In this document: positions 43,318 to 55,136 of the stretch, one piece after another
Layout: the number at the start of each line of letters is the position of its first letter
Position numbering within the stretch: position 1 is the stretch's first letter
Source: Umbelopsis isabellina
Lineage: Eukaryota > Mucoromycota > Umbelopsidomycetes > Umbelopsidales > Umbelopsidaceae
Reading direction: 5' to 3'
DNA length: 64,000 nt
Assembly (NCBI GenBank): GCA_016758905.1
Contig: JAEPQZ010000014.1
Location: 434,001 to 498,000, forward strand
Translations under genes and position numbers: made by a program
Notes under the pieces: model-generated
Database searches by the model: none
Told to the model about the DNA's origin: nothing
Seen by the model: the letters and a program-made list of their open reading frames with translations, nothing else

Positions 43318-44362
43318 TTTAAAGTTGTTGAAGCAGCTGTACGGGAGTCTGGTTTGCGGAGAAAACTGCATTGAAAAATTCCATTATTTAAACATTTATT
43401 TCATTACAACAGGACTTGTGTACAGCTAGGTAGAGAAGTAGGGTTATCGATCAAACACATTTCTATAAGTATGATTTCAATAAATCAGCATGATGTAATT
43501 GAAAATGGTATTGCCAGTCAGACTGGAGGGATGACTCGAGTATTTGAATTTCTGCGATGTTATGAAGGAGCCGACTCGCGCATTAATTGGCCGGATTCGG
43601 CTTTGATGACATTGATTTCATGATCTACCGCTAGTTTACGAGAACCATTTAAAAGCAAAAGAGAAGCGCCACAGACAAAGCCAATGATGGCAATAGTCCC
43701 TATGATGATCCACACGAATAATGGTACGTAAAACATTCGTCGCATCAGCCCTGAATATCTGGATGTCGATTCGTACTCTTCGGCTATTGAACCGCAATCT
43801 TCATGTTTCGTTATAGTGGGCTTCATATCTTAAGCTTAATCTCAACTGAGCTCAGAGAAGATGAATGTAGAGATGGTGAAAAGCTTTTTTATTTTAATTC
43901 CAAACGTTTATAAAGCGTAACGTGAGGGCAGATTCCAATTTTCTCCAGCGCAAATGATTGTACCGTCCATACGATTGCAATGACAACCGTGGCTGCTCCT
44001 TAACCTTCTATCTGCAATAATGGTAATCCAGTTTCTTAATATGTTATTGTTAACCCTTATGTACTCATACATTAAATCTCGGGAAATATTTTGACCGTCA
44101 GGAACAAAGACCATCTATCACAAACTAAAGCAATTTTGACAGCGGGTGTCGGACTTGGAAATGTGAAATTTTGACTCTTCAAATTCCAGTTCGAACCTGC
44201 TGAGCGTTTGCTTTCAGTTGTTGCTATTACGCCTCCCTAAAGCTCATTCTACTTTGCCGACGACATTTACCGACAAACTAGTTCATAGCTCAGAGAAAAG
44301 GAGTGAAACGTTAGGCTCAAGTCACGCAAACCTTCAGGTTAATTGTCGACAAACACATACTC
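43318..44362. other. Region between Nudix and AGGF1-like genes
   Basis: Holds one plausible small membrane protein gene (43560-43826) and one unrecognised 68-codon minus frame at 43908-44114 (ends NWNLPSRYAL). The rest is AT-rich non-coding DNA. Confidence 0.4.
43560..43826 (-). CDS. Small single-pass membrane protein, unknown function
   Basis: 88 residues, no intron. Charged N-terminus (MKPTITKHEDCGS), then a strong transmembrane stretch (about residues 32-60: FYVPLFVWIIIGTIAIIGFV, then CGASLLLL), then a charged tail (KLAVDHEINVIKAESG). Not recognised. Length and the clean membrane segment argue for a real gene, but there is no family support. Confidence 0.45.
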   Translation of the reverse strand: MKPTITKHEDCGSIAEEYESTSRYSGLMRRMFYVPLFVWIIIGTIAIIGFVCGASLLLLNGSRKLAVDHEINVIKAESGQLMRESAPS

Positions 44363-45721
44363 ATGCCAGATCAACATGATCCTTACCGAGATAGCATCGA
44401 TCAATACTTGGCTTTGAGTACGACGGACGAAAAAAAGACCAGTTATCATCATGCAGGCCATGAACATAGCTACTCTCCATCTGACACTGTTAACTCCGAA
44501 TACGCAAACGCTCATCATGTCAGTTGGAAAGCACACAATACTGAGTCCTCGTATGAACGGCGGTCACCTTCACAGTATACGACCAGCCCAACCGTTTTCC
44601 AACCTCGATTAGTAAACTTTGTTGCCACAGCAGATCCCCAATACTTGTACAATTATCAAACCAATTTGTATTACGACGTCTTATCTGACACTTATTCTCG
44701 GCTGGATGAAGCGCGCATGATATACGAAACGGTGCTGGAAAAGGATGCTGCGGAAGCGCAAGCTTATTTCAGTAATGAGCCTTCAAGTGACGAGACACTA
44801 CGCATGGTTGTTCTAGAATCTCAATTACTTCCTGTAAATAATATTGTACTTGTGGATGCCAATGGCATTACCATTGGGAGAGATCGAAGTTGGGATAGAC
44901 GATTGCGATTACCGGAAATGGCTGTGAGCAAGTATCACTGCCATATCTTTTCAACTTCGGCAGATATATTCAACGAGACTAATGAAGCAGAAGAGGCATG
45001 TAAAATTGAAGCCACTAAATTCTCTATCATTGATGTTGGGTCACAAAACGGTACATTTGTCAATAGCAACCGACTTTCAGCCAGCAAAGCAGCCAGTCCT
45101 CCAACTCCTTTAAGACACATGGATGTCGTTTCTGTAGGCACAACAAAGTTCCAAGTACATGATCATCAAGGTAGCTGGCCGTGTGAACAATGCAAGCATA
45201 AAGATGGCAATACTATTGACATAGCTGCGACCACGCAAGCGAAAACCGCCTCAGAGGCCAGTGACAATGCCATGCATCATAGCAAATATGACCGTGAACA
45301 AGCACGCCGAGATGAATTGAAGCGACTAAAGCAAAAATATCATGATGAAAAACCTGTACGTACTTCTGGTAAGTACGTGGACCGCGCAGATGTTAGACGC
45401 AAACAACAGGGCAGCGATCACACAGCACTTCCACGGCAGCAAGATTCTGATATGTCTATTACCCCTGTGCATTCGTCACAACCGATGCATGTTAATAAGA
45501 GACTTGGAGAGGAGAATATTGGAAACCGTTTACTGCAGAAAATGGGTTGGAAGGAAGGTCAAGGATTGGGTTCCTCGGGATCTGGTATGGTGGACCCCAT
45601 CCAAGCGGAATATCGTCAAGGTAGAGCTGGATTAGGAGCGACACCTCCAGTGGAAGAACCTTATGGTACCAAAGGCCGGTCACTACAGCTTACAAGAAAA
45701 CGATACGACGAGATCACCTAA
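44363..45721 (+). CDS. FHA and G-patch protein (AGGF1-like)
   Basis: 452 residues, no intron. An aromatic OCRE-like segment (DPQYLYNYQTNLYYDVLSDT, about residues 90-115), then an FHA domain (IVLVDANGITIGRDRSWDRR, VSKYHCHIF, IDVGSQNGTFVNSNRLS, about 150-260) that binds phospho-threonine, and a G-patch near the C-terminus (NRLLQKMGWKEGQGLGSSGS, AEYRQGRAGLGA) that binds RNA-helicase partners. This order is that of AGGF1 and related OCRE/FHA/G-patch proteins, which act in RNA processing. A Lys-rich stretch before the G-patch suggests nuclear import. The start is the first in-frame ATG. Confidence 0.88.
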   Translation: MPDQHDPYRDSIDQYLALSTTDEKKTSYHHAGHEHSYSPSDTVNSEYANAHHVSWKAHNTESSYERRSPSQYTTSPTVFQPRLVNFVATADPQYLYNYQTNLYYDVLSDTYSRLDEARMIYETVLEKDAAEAQAYFSNEPSSDETLRMVVLESQLLPVNNIVLVDANGITIGRDRSWDRRLRLPEMAVSKYHCHIFSTSADIFNETNEAEEACKIEATKFSIIDVGSQNGTFVNSNRLSASKAASPPTPLRHMDVVSVGTTKFQVHDHQGSWPCEQCKHKDGNTIDIAATTQAKTASEASDNAMHHSKYDREQARRDELKRLKQKYHDEKPVRTSGKYVDRADVRRKQQGSDHTALPRQQDSDMSITPVHSSQPMHVNKRLGEENIGNRLLQKMGWKEGQGLGSSGSGMVDPIQAEYRQGRAGLGATPPVEEPYGTKGRSLQLTRKRYDEIT

Positions 45722-45794
45722 TTAATTTGATAGCAATATGTTATTTATCAAAGAATACCTTATATACATATGTTCATAGCTTATAGACTCTTAG

Positions 45795-45799
45795 CCAAT
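45795..45799 (+). promoter_or_regulatory. CCAAT box upstream of cytochrome c1 gene
   Basis: CCAATTGATCG, about 150 bases before the CYT1 ATG. CCAAT sites bound by the HAP complex control respiratory genes in fungi. Single short motif, so only suggestive. Confidence 0.3.
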
Positions 45800-45946
45800 T
45801 GATCGCTCTTTTTCAGTTCTAACAAAATTTCCTGCGCAAAATTTACAAAAAATGGTGTCGTCATCAAGTTGTTGGCCCTTGGGTTTTTTTTTATTGCGCT
45901 TTCAGCGACAGATAGACAATCTCGTCCTCCCTACTCTTGTACGCAA

Positions 45947-47426
45947 ATGTTTGCTAGACTTGCTTCTCAGTCAACTCGGCGTGCCTTGCAAAAGGCCCCC
46001 GTGCAGGTATGATATAGCATTTACTCTTGCATGATTCTGCACAACATGGATTGCACCTCCACAACGAACGACCATGTTTTGTGATTCAAATATATCCATC
46101 AACTGCCATAAAAACTTCCTCAGCGGCTATGACACTGCCCTAGCTATCATACTTGTCCTATCGATAATGTGGACTATACGACAATATCAATGATGTGGAA
46201 TTGCTACGAGATTACCTTTCACTGCAAATGCATTGCGCATTACATCTACATAATTCCACATGTAACTGACTGTATCTATCTCTGTTTTCTTGTGACAGGC
46301 GCGTTTCGCTTCCACAAAGGCACAGGCCGGTAGCGTAAGTGTTTGATACAGCAGTTTTAGACTTGTTATCATAGGCAACTCAAGCTAATTGTATACTTTG
46401 TAGAACAAGGCACAAATTGCTGCTGTTGGCACTGGCATCATCGGTGCTACTGCTTTGGCCTACACCATGGTAGACAACAACGTGTCTGCAAACATGGCTG
46501 ATGAAGGTTTGCATCCCCCAGCCTACCCCTGGTACCAGAACAGCCCTGTTCACACCTTTGACCACGCTGCGTATGTATTTTCGACAAATCAGCCAAACAT
46601 GTAAATCGACAACCATTGTTGACTGTTCTTTTATAGTATTCGCCGAGGTTATCAAGTTTACAGAGAGGTTTGCTCAGCCTGTCACTCTTTGGACCGCATT
46701 GCATGGAGAAACTTGATCAATGTTTCCCACTCTGAGGACGAAGTCAAGACTATGGCTGAAGAAGTTGAATATGAAGATGGTCCCGATGAAAATGGCGATA
46801 TGTTCCAGCGACCTGGCAAGGTACATTGATTTGAAAGCATAACATGATTGCATCCCTCAATGTGATTACTGATGATTTATGTTCTTTCAGCCTTCTGATT
46901 ACATGCCCAAACCTTATGCTAATGAAGAGGCTGCTCGTGCTGGAAACGCTGGCGCTCTTCCACCGGATCTTTCACTTATTATCAAGGCTCGTCACGGTGG
47001 ATCTGTAAGTACAAAACACTTTCTCTCACATGTATATGAGAATACAAAAATGCTGATAGCCGTGTTTTATAGGACTATGTCTTCTCCCTTTTGACCGGCT
47101 ATGTTGATGCTCCTGCTGGTGTTGAGGTTCGTGAGGGTCTCAACTACAACCCATACTTCCCAGGTGGTGCCATTGCTATGGCCCGTGTTCTTTTCGATGG
47201 TCTCGTCGAATATGAAGACGGTACTCCTGCTACTGCTTCACAAATGGCCAGAGATGTCACCACCTTCCTTGCTTGGGCTTCAGAGCCTGAACACGATGAC
47301 CGAAAGAAGATGGGTATGAAGGCAGCTATCGTGCTGTCTGGTCTTACTCTTTTGTCCGTGTACATCAAGAGATTCAAGTGGGCCCCTATCAAGTCCCGCA
47401 AAATTATCTACAACCCACCACAATAA
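45947..47426 (+). CDS. CYT1: Cytochrome c1, heme protein of complex III
   Basis: Carries electrons from the Rieske protein to cytochrome c in the inner mitochondrial membrane. Exons 45947-46006, 46299-46334, 46404-46570, 46637-46820, 46891-47004 and 47073-47426. The presequence is [20 protein letters not shown] followed by [12 protein letters not shown]; it precedes a hydrophobic sorting stretch ([18 protein letters not shown]). The heme site is [15 protein letters not shown] (CxxCH), later [14 protein letters not shown] and [13 protein letters not shown], with the axial Met in AMA. The single C-terminal anchor ([20 protein letters not shown]) ends in KIIYNPP. About 305 residues, normal length. 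All exon joins keep frame. Confidence 0.95.
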
Positions 47427-47730
47427 TGGCATTTTAACAGATCTTTACATCCAGTTTGCGTTTGTCCTATATCCTTCAATTCGTTTAACCTCGCCAAATC
47501 TAACAAACTGCCTTAAAATACAAATCAATAAATTGATTTTTTTAGAACGGGATTTTTTTTGACAACCAAAAAGGCATTTACAAAAGAAAAATAATATAAG
47601 AGCGGTGATGATGATGGATTCTAGTGTTGTGGCGGTTGATGAGTTTAAGATTTATTATTACTATCAGCGGTCTAATCAGTGGTAAAATGATGAGGTATGT
47701 GGTTTGCTTGCCATTTGCAGGAAACCATTA

Positions 47731-48708
47731 TTAAGGCTTGGGGATGCGAAGAGTACGCGAGATCATGGCGGTGCCATGCATAACAAACAGGAGCGTAAAA
47801 TGGTGAATTTCACCATATTTTGCGTTAATGCCCATGGGCATTGGTAATTGTAAGATGCTTAACGGAAATTTGTCCGTGTTGCTTAGATTGAGGCCATTGA
47901 TTGAGTATGCCAAAAAGCCGACGATGGCCAAAGAGCTAGGAATGGGAAGTCCTTCAAAATGAGACACCTTGCCCGTTGCATCTTTAGGAAACAGAGCGAC
48001 AGTAGCATTGAATCGCGCAAGACGAGCTAATCCGCAACATACAAAGTAAGTGAGGCCAAAGGCATCGAGCCTTGTGCGCATACCAACGGCAAATGCCAAG
48101 GCGGCAGGTGCTAATCCAAAGGATATCTGATAACAGTAGCCAAGAAATCACCCCCATCCCGTTAGCTAGCTTGAACGCATATTTCACATGTTAATAGGGA
48201 CTTACCAAGTCTGCCAAGCTATCCAATTCCTGACCCAATCTGTTCACCAACAATTCGCATTTAATACACAGTTCTCTCCAACGTTGCCGTTTTTGTTGAT
48301 GCGAATGGCATTTTAGGGGTTTAGCAAAACACTTACAAGCTGGAATTATTTCTCCATCGCGCGACTCTGCCATCCAAAAAGTCAAACAAAAGTCCAAACG
48401 GCATAAACCACATGGCGGTGTGAAGGTCGCACCGGTCATTAGATACCAGGTATCTCATGCTGCTAAAGATCGACATTGTGCCACACATACCGTTCATGAG
48501 CGTGATAACATCGGCCAACGCAAAATTGCTGCCCGTACGGTCAGCCGAGCTTCACGCGACAACACAAATCATATAATCCGTCAACTTACCGAACCATGGA
48601 GAAATGTCCCACGTCATTGCTAATGAGTTTGGCATCACTTTCACTCAAATGCTTGGCAGCTGAATTCACAGACTTTCCTGACTTGGGAGCCTTTGATCTA
48701 CTAGACAT
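47731..48708 (-). CDS. CHO1: Phosphatidylserine synthase (CDP-diacylglycerol-serine type)
   Basis: Makes phosphatidylserine from CDP-diacylglycerol and serine in the ER; this bacterial/fungal route is absent from animals. N-terminus [20 protein letters not shown], then [19 protein letters not shown] and [20 protein letters not shown]. The CDP-alcohol phosphotransferase motif is spread over an intron: [15 protein letters not shown] + [10 protein letters not shown], matching DX2DGX2ARX8GX3DX3D. Later [13 protein letters not shown]-type segment ([16 protein letters not shown]) and several membrane stretches end in SRTLRIPKP. Four exons. About 265 residues. Start by family N-terminus. Confidence 0.92.
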
Positions 48709-48866
48709 GGTCTTGACGTTTTTCAAACTGTTAAATACTTTTAGATAGAGGTGTGTCCACTGACCAGAGCTCGACAGGTTGAGCTAAGATAAGAAAAAGA
48801 CGCTGTCAAGCAAGAGAAAGATAATTGACCCCAACACCCTTGCCGGTTGTTTGATATGACTTTTTT

Positions 48867-48890
48867 TTATTTTATTTTATTTTATTGGTA
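48867..48890. repeat. TTTTA simple repeat
   Basis: A T-rich run leading into about four TTTTA units in the gap between the PS synthase start (48708) and the 3' end of the Slm gene (48950). Confidence 0.7.
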
Positions 48891-48949
48891 ATTCCCAAAA
48901 TCAGAAAAAAGCATTGTGTCACGTGGATAGCTTATTAAATCCCAAAAAA

Positions 48950-51174
48950 TCATGCGGTGAACGCGCCAGGCATTGATTGCGTTTGCTCGGCTGGTTCACT
49001 TTGATCGAAGAGTGTCACAGGGATCCTAGCTGCAGTTCCATAGTGCATTCCTCCGTGAGTAGTATCCTGAGATTCATCAACTTGGTTACTTTCCTCCTGT
49101 GTAGCGCCTGGTTGTCCAAGATCCATGTCGGCAGAACTGGAAGTGTCTTGATCCACAAAGGGATTATTTTCGTCTAGGATTTCAGTCTTATCAGCTTCAG
49201 GCACAACTTCCTGCTCCTTTTGTAGAGCGTTGGTATCTGTTAGTACTCCAGCTGGCACTTCTTGAGCTTGGCCTTCGTCCATGCTCATTTCAGACACACC
49301 ACGAGATATATCGTTGTTCTCAGCATGCTCGCTATTGTCAACACCATGCCGTTCAACACCATGATCTTCGAAGCCATGTTCTTCAGCGGTGGGAGACAAA
49401 GCTGTTGGAGAGGCTACAGGAGAGAGATTTCGATCTTGCAGGTCGGATCCGGCGTGTGATCCTCCAGTTGTCGAGCCCCAAGTGCTAGCACGGCTCATCA
49501 CTTCAGGATTAGTAAAATTCATTGGTTGCTGAAAGTCCTCTGGTTCGTGCGGTACAGATGCTCGAAATTGATGTGACATAGGCGTCATCAGATCCATCCA
49601 TACTTGCATGTCCTCACCATTGCGTGCTCGCAAGACGTAAGTTTTGTCTCTTTCCAAAGACTTCATGAATTTGTTTTTTGCAGAGTTATTTTTGCCTCGA
49701 ATTTCAAACACATAACCTTGATGCATATTGGTGTTCTTCCCGGTTACGGTGGTTTGAGGGATAAAGATGGATACATCGGGATGGGTTGGGAAATCCTTGT
49801 CGTTCTTATATTCGTGCAGATAGCCGGTAGGTGTCAAAATATAGCGATGCTCGGACCAATTTTTGGTGACAAATGTTCTGCGTTCCAAATAGCCGGTCTT
49901 GATGGGTTGGACAAGCGGATGATGTTGATTCTCAAAGGTAATATCGGCAGGGTTTTTGTAACCTGCGTTTTCTGGAACCAATTCGCCTTGACGGCGGACC
50001 GAAAACACTTTATACTCACAATCGGCTTCAAGCTTATCAAAGGTGTCCATAATCATGTGTACTGTATGATCAGATAAAATTTTCCCATCTGTTCTGTAAT
50101 CTTGGAACGATCGAAGAACGTTTCGAGTATTGTCTACGAGTTGTCTTTCAAAGATGGCGAACTCTTTTTGGAGGTTCAGCATGCTGTCATGCAGCCTGTT
50201 TTCCTCATGAACTAGCTTCTGAAGATCAATGTATAGTTCTAAATTAGATGAAAAAGGCATATCAGTATTGAAATATTACTTTGTATCAACTTTCTTGATA
50301 TCATCACTTACCACAGCTAATGATGTAAGGGTCGGCTTTCTCATTGGCATGATCCGGAGCGGTGTTGACTAGATTAATGTACTTGTTCAATCGATGCTGG
50401 GTAATTTCAGCTTGCTCTCTGTATCGATAGAGGGTTTCGGTTTTCAAACGATCATCGTTGCGTATGGATTTACACATGGTTTTGGCTTCCCGTTTGACAC
50501 TTCTTAGACCTTGGATAACAGTCTGGTCCAAGAACATACTGTAGTCATGGTGAAACTTTGACTGTTCAAGTGCATATTCGCGAGTAGCTGCCCAAACAGT
50601 TTGTATTCCGCCTTCTTCCCGAAAATGCTGTCCACCATCCGAAAATGGAAGCTCGATTAAGCTTGCACTCTTGGTATATCCTTTTGCGGCCAAAGCATTG
50701 GCCGAGCTCATTTCCTTGAAGACGTTTGCCTTATATCAACCATGTTACTCAATTATTGAATTGCGTTAAACGGCTTTCTAGAATACCCGTGCTTACCAAA
50801 TTCTTCAGTACTCCTCTCCAGGCCTCTAGTCTCTCTGCAATTGTTTCTGCAGGATTGATGCCAGACTCCATTCGAAAGGTTTGCTTTTGATAAGATGTTG
50901 TGGATCGTCTTGTAATAGAGAGCTTGGGTGCGAGGGCGCTAAAAACAGGTGGTGCTTGTGTGTGGTCTTCTACTTCAGTTTTTTCTGAGTGGTCGCCAAC
51001 AAGTTGTGATGGAGGCGGATATGTGCCCACAGCTTCAGGCGATTCTGCAAAAACATTGCCAGAACTCATTTGGCTGTTGGCCGAACCGGGTTGGTTGTGG
51101 GCATCAACATGCCCTACGTTAGTATCAATGGCTAGTGGAGCATTGTTGGTAGGATTGGGGTTTTCTGTCTCCAT
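48950..51174 (-). CDS. Slm1/Slm2-like PH-domain protein
   Basis: Slm proteins bind PI(4,5)P2 and carry signals from the plasma membrane and eisosomes to TORC2. Exons about 51174-50800, 50720-50312 and 50240-48950. N-terminal Pro/Ser-rich part, then an F-BAR-like helical region (IAERLEAWRGVLKNLV, EYALEQSKFHHDYSMFLDQT, GLRSVKREAKTMCKSIRNDD, YIDLQKLVHEENRLHDSMLN) and a PH domain (PIKTGYLERRTFVTKNWSEH, RYILTPTGYLHEYKNDKDF, KNKFMKSLERDKTYVLRARN, MQVWMDLM). The C-terminus is acidic and disordered. METENPNP at 51174 was taken as start; an ATG 24 bases upstream is possible. The tail ends ..QSMPGAFTA. It is about 670 residues, typical. Confidence 0.9.
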
Positions 51175-51919
51175 ATATAGTACAAAGGAATAAAGCAAAA
51201 GAAGAAAAAGAATGACGCTGTGAGGCGAAATCTTTTATTTCCTGGCTGAAAGGTTTGCAGCCAATGTGAGACATCTCAATGCTTCCCAGAATAAGACACG
51301 ATAAGTCTCTGCTATCTCTTGACAATTGAAAGAAGTCTTGATTACCGTTTCATACGAATTATAGCTTTAATTTTATATAGCTAGTGTCTACCCAAGTCGT
51401 TTCTCTATTCATAAAGACAATGAAGAACCAGTTTAAGGCAAAATAATTACGCAGAGCCTTTTGACCGTTCCGGAGCTTCAACAGAGTTTCAGGCCAGTCG
51501 ATGTATTTCACATATCCCATTACGCATTTAATTGCTACTAGTATGGTAGTACAACGTTATATATATTGCTCGTTGCTCATTTGTTTCCATTGTACCGTGC
51601 TCGAAAATGGCTCGTGCGAAGGACAATGTAGTGTACATTACTGAATATGGTCTTTTGTCCTTGCGTCATAGGTACGATGCAGAAATTTCCACTTTGCATA
51701 GTGACTTCGATTTTCCCGATATGTGTCCGCACCAGTAGAATATCGAAGTAACGAAGCATCAAGCAGAGATTATATTCGGTTTGTTAAACTTTTATTTTCG
51801 ATTATTAAGTATTTATGGTGCTCGGATCTTGAAATGATGTACTTCTGCCATTACGTAGGGTATACAACCCTCTGCTTTCTCTCCAAAGCAACATGCTGAA
51901 TACAGCAAACGCTGTTCAA

Positions 51920-53749
51920 CTATAAATTAAAATCTTCAGCTTCAAGGTGATGCTGCATTACATTACGAATAGCATAGAAGGAACGTTTGAAATGTCGTGG
52001 AAGAGCTGGGTCGGTGAAATTTACATACTGCAAACCATACCTTCCGGTCACTCCGGCCAGCCATTCGTAATTATCATAAACACCCCAAGCAAATATACCT
52101 CTCAAGTCAATTTTGTCTTCATGAATAGCTAATAGGAATTCGTTGAGGTAATCCATGAAATACGATTCTCTGCCGTAATCAGATACAATTTGATAAAGTT
52201 CAGTACGGGTATTTTCGAAGACTTCCGCCCAGCCGAACTCACTAATGTAGATGCCGCCTTTTGAAGGGAATGCCTTTGTCAAGTATTCAAGTTGATCTCG
52301 GAGGGCAAACCATGAATTTACCAACTGCGGGGCTGAAAGATCGGCTTGCTGTCCATAGGTCCAATTGCCTGGTGTGGAAATTATGTATTGGGGACGCTCA
52401 TCTCGACATATTGGCCAATTGGGATCCGACAAGTTACCCATACACGCTTTGATACCATTAGGGGCTGCTTTGGCATGGTTGACACGGTATAAATCCTGAG
52501 CATAGAAATCAGCTGAGCCTTTAATCAGCTTTTGCTCTTTACGAGTTAAAGGCGGAAGTAGATCTCCTAGAGTCTGTTTGCAACTCGTAGGATAATCGCC
52601 ATCAACGAAAATAGGTTTAGCAAAGATACCGATTCTGAAATCAACATAACGATCAGAAGCTTCTTTGTCTTCTTTAGAGTCTGACCATGGAGTAGGCTTG
52701 TATTCATCGCTTTTCATTCCAATCTGACCAGCAGCAACAACCCTTTCCTTTATCAGCTTTCTATATGTGCGTACAGCTGTTCCATGAGCAACAAGAACAT
52801 TATGGGCGCAATGATAAGGGGCATTCTTAACATTGATTCCTTCGGGGAACGTTAGGTTATGAGGTATTAGCGAGAGTTGGCTACAGAATCCACTGGGCTC
52901 ATTGAATGTGATCCACATTTTAACACGATCTCCAAAGCGCCGGAACACTGTTTCTGTATACCGGTTGTAATCTTTAATGATCTTTGGGGACACCCAGGAA
53001 CCATAATGAGCAGACAAAGCGAGAGGAGTATCCCAATGAAATAATGTGATTACTGGTTCGATGTTGTTCTTGATAGCTTCATCAACAACCTTGTCATAGA
53101 ACGCCAATCCTAGTTCATTCACTGTGCCACTGCCCAGGGGATAGATACGAGTCCAAGCAATGGAGAGCATAAATGTGTTTACTCCCATAGCTTTCAATCT
53201 TGCCAGATCATTTTTGTACTTGTGATAAAAGTCATCAGTAATATCTATAGTGCCTGTATACATCTTAGGGTAGACATGGGGACCGTAATCCCAAACAGAC
53301 GGCCCTTTGCCATCTTCCTTTGCAGCTCCTTCTATTTGAGGTGCGGATGAAGCCACACCATACTTGAACCCTTTTGGAAACTTCATATTTTTGGTCTTTT
53401 GAGATAGATAAACAGGGAGGTGTGGTGGTGGAACCGGTGATAGCCTAACTTCGGTGCTGTTCATCAAGTTGCTCTTAGCTGCTGTAGCTACGGAACTGTG
53501 TATCTCGATTTGTTTCCAAAGGTCATCAACGGTTGTCTCGTTAGGCGTAAACGAAGGGACCGGTGGAATAGCTCGATCAGTGGTCAAAGTGGATGACGAA
53601 CTGGCTGTCTCTATGATTAGAGATCAGTTCAAGTGATTTATTAACATTTGATGCCGAAATATAGTATAATCTTTACCATACGAGGGCTGCGACGCCCGTA
53701 TACCCAACGGCACTAGCATATATACCCATAAACACAATGAAAATATCAT
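51920..53749 (-). CDS. Secreted glycoside hydrolase family 1 beta-glucosidase
   Basis: A short first exon (53749 to about 53677) encodes a signal peptide (MIFSLCLWVYMLVPLGIRAS), then an intron, then ETASSSSTLTTDRAIPP. A Ser/Pro-rich spacer of about 80 residues separates it from the GH1 barrel, which starts FPKGFKYGVASSAPQIEGAA. The acid/base Glu is in MWITFNEPSGF; the nucleophile Glu is in GGIYISEFGWAE, where many GH1 enzymes have TENG. NTFMLSIAWTRIYPLG, VITLFHWDTPLAL and FAWGVYDNYEWLAGVTGRYG complete the family pattern. About 580 residues. Likely splits beta-glucosides such as cellobiose outside the cell. Two CCAAT/ATTGG sequences lie at 53817-53843 upstream. Confidence 0.9.
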
Positions 53750-55136
53750 GATCACAGACGCAAATTCTGATAATACAGCCAAGTAAATCGACAAAATAGC
53801 TAAAGTTACTTATACCAATTTCTCGGCTCGTGATTGGCTTTTTATTAACTCATGGTTGTCCTTGTCGGCCCAAATAGAAATTCGCTTCCTAGTTGAAGCT
53901 TGGCTACCAGTGCTTTTAAGATAGGGACTTTATTGATGTAAGAGCATACGATGCTGCCCGTACAATGACATTTTATACCTGAAATACGCACTTATATAAC
54001 ACGCTTGATCCATTTGCTCTATTTGTAGTGACGATGTATTCTAGTAGCGATAAATTCTAGGAATGCTTTCCTGATTACTGTATACTATTAAGATTGCATG
54101 TATGACGCAAACCTTGCAGTCTAATATGCGGGATGTGATCAGACTTATCAGTTTGTGATAAAAGATATATCGTGCTGTACAACGGCTAATCGATATAGCC
54201 TGCAAACCAATGATTTTCATAGATAAAGTTGGTGAGAAGACTGCAAAAAAGTTTAGAAATGAACTGTTCTGAAGAGAATACCGCTTCCTATAGCTCGATG
54301 CCACAATATATGCCAAAAAAGGTTCCATCGTTCATAGCTTATAGAAATCTGATATACTAGAAGGAAAGTGATGAAGCATATTTAACCAAGTGTATGATGC
54401 TTCCTTGAGACTATGCTTTCAAATAATTCGAAATCATTGTGAATTTAACCTCAGAGATGAAATTTGAGAAGATAGTTAATGTGGTTGGAACCACTTCGTC
54501 TAGCTATGAAGCAGTAGTCTCGTCACCAAAAATAACGGCAAACATATGTACATGTCTTTTTTACAAGTCGCTATAGAGTATTCCCATCATCAGTAACAAT
54601 TATGAATTGGAACCCAAAAAATTGCCTGTATGAAGATGGAAAGAGAGCGTTCATAGTGAAAAGATGAAAGCTTGAAGGCAAGCAGTGGATAGTTCATTCA
54701 TGTTGTAACCATATGCTATTGTCTAGTACAATAAGATAATTGCTATCGTAGGGAACGTGGCCATAATTACGGTCTATGTTATTGGCTACCACATTGGAAG
54801 ATAAATCAAACGACAGGAAGAAATTTGGCATTACAGATGTTCTTAATCTATGTAATATTCCGATAACGTGCAAGATATACAGCCATTAAAGCCATGAAAA
54901 GAACAAATTACCCAGCTAAATGGCTCATTCACATTTTAATCGGGTCGGCCTAGTAGTAACGAATGGGATTGGTTGATTTTCATCTATGTCTTTCAGTAAT
55001 TCCGAAATGGACTAATTTCGACTGTGCTTGATTTGATATTATGTTCCATACCATTTGTCGTTGTTCATTATAAATACTGAGCCGATGAAAGGTACATTGC
55101 TCATTACTCTCCAAGACAAATACAATTACACAAAAA
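53750..55136. other. Intergenic between divergent GH1 and SDR genes
   Basis: 1.4 kb, AT-rich, no supported gene (minus frame 54041-54328 is unsupported). Ends in a TATAAATA at 55069-55076. Confidence 0.45.
55069..55076 (+). promoter_or_regulatory. TATA box of the SDR gene
   Basis: TATAAATA, 68 bases before the ATG at 55137. Confidence 0.5.

Noticed and set aside
43908-44114. 68-codon minus frame with a CHC motif
   Set aside because: Cannot be joined to the small membrane protein gene and shows no known domain.
44180-44210. GTTCGAACC, like the B box of a tRNA gene
   Set aside because: No A box, no cloverleaf and no pairing acceptor stem on either strand.
2372-51174. Apparent grouping of membrane-lipid and trafficking genes (PDK1, Trs23, UVRAG, GAT, IST1, PS synthase, Slm1)
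   Set aside because: Spread over nearly 50 kb with many unrelated genes between; most likely coincidence.
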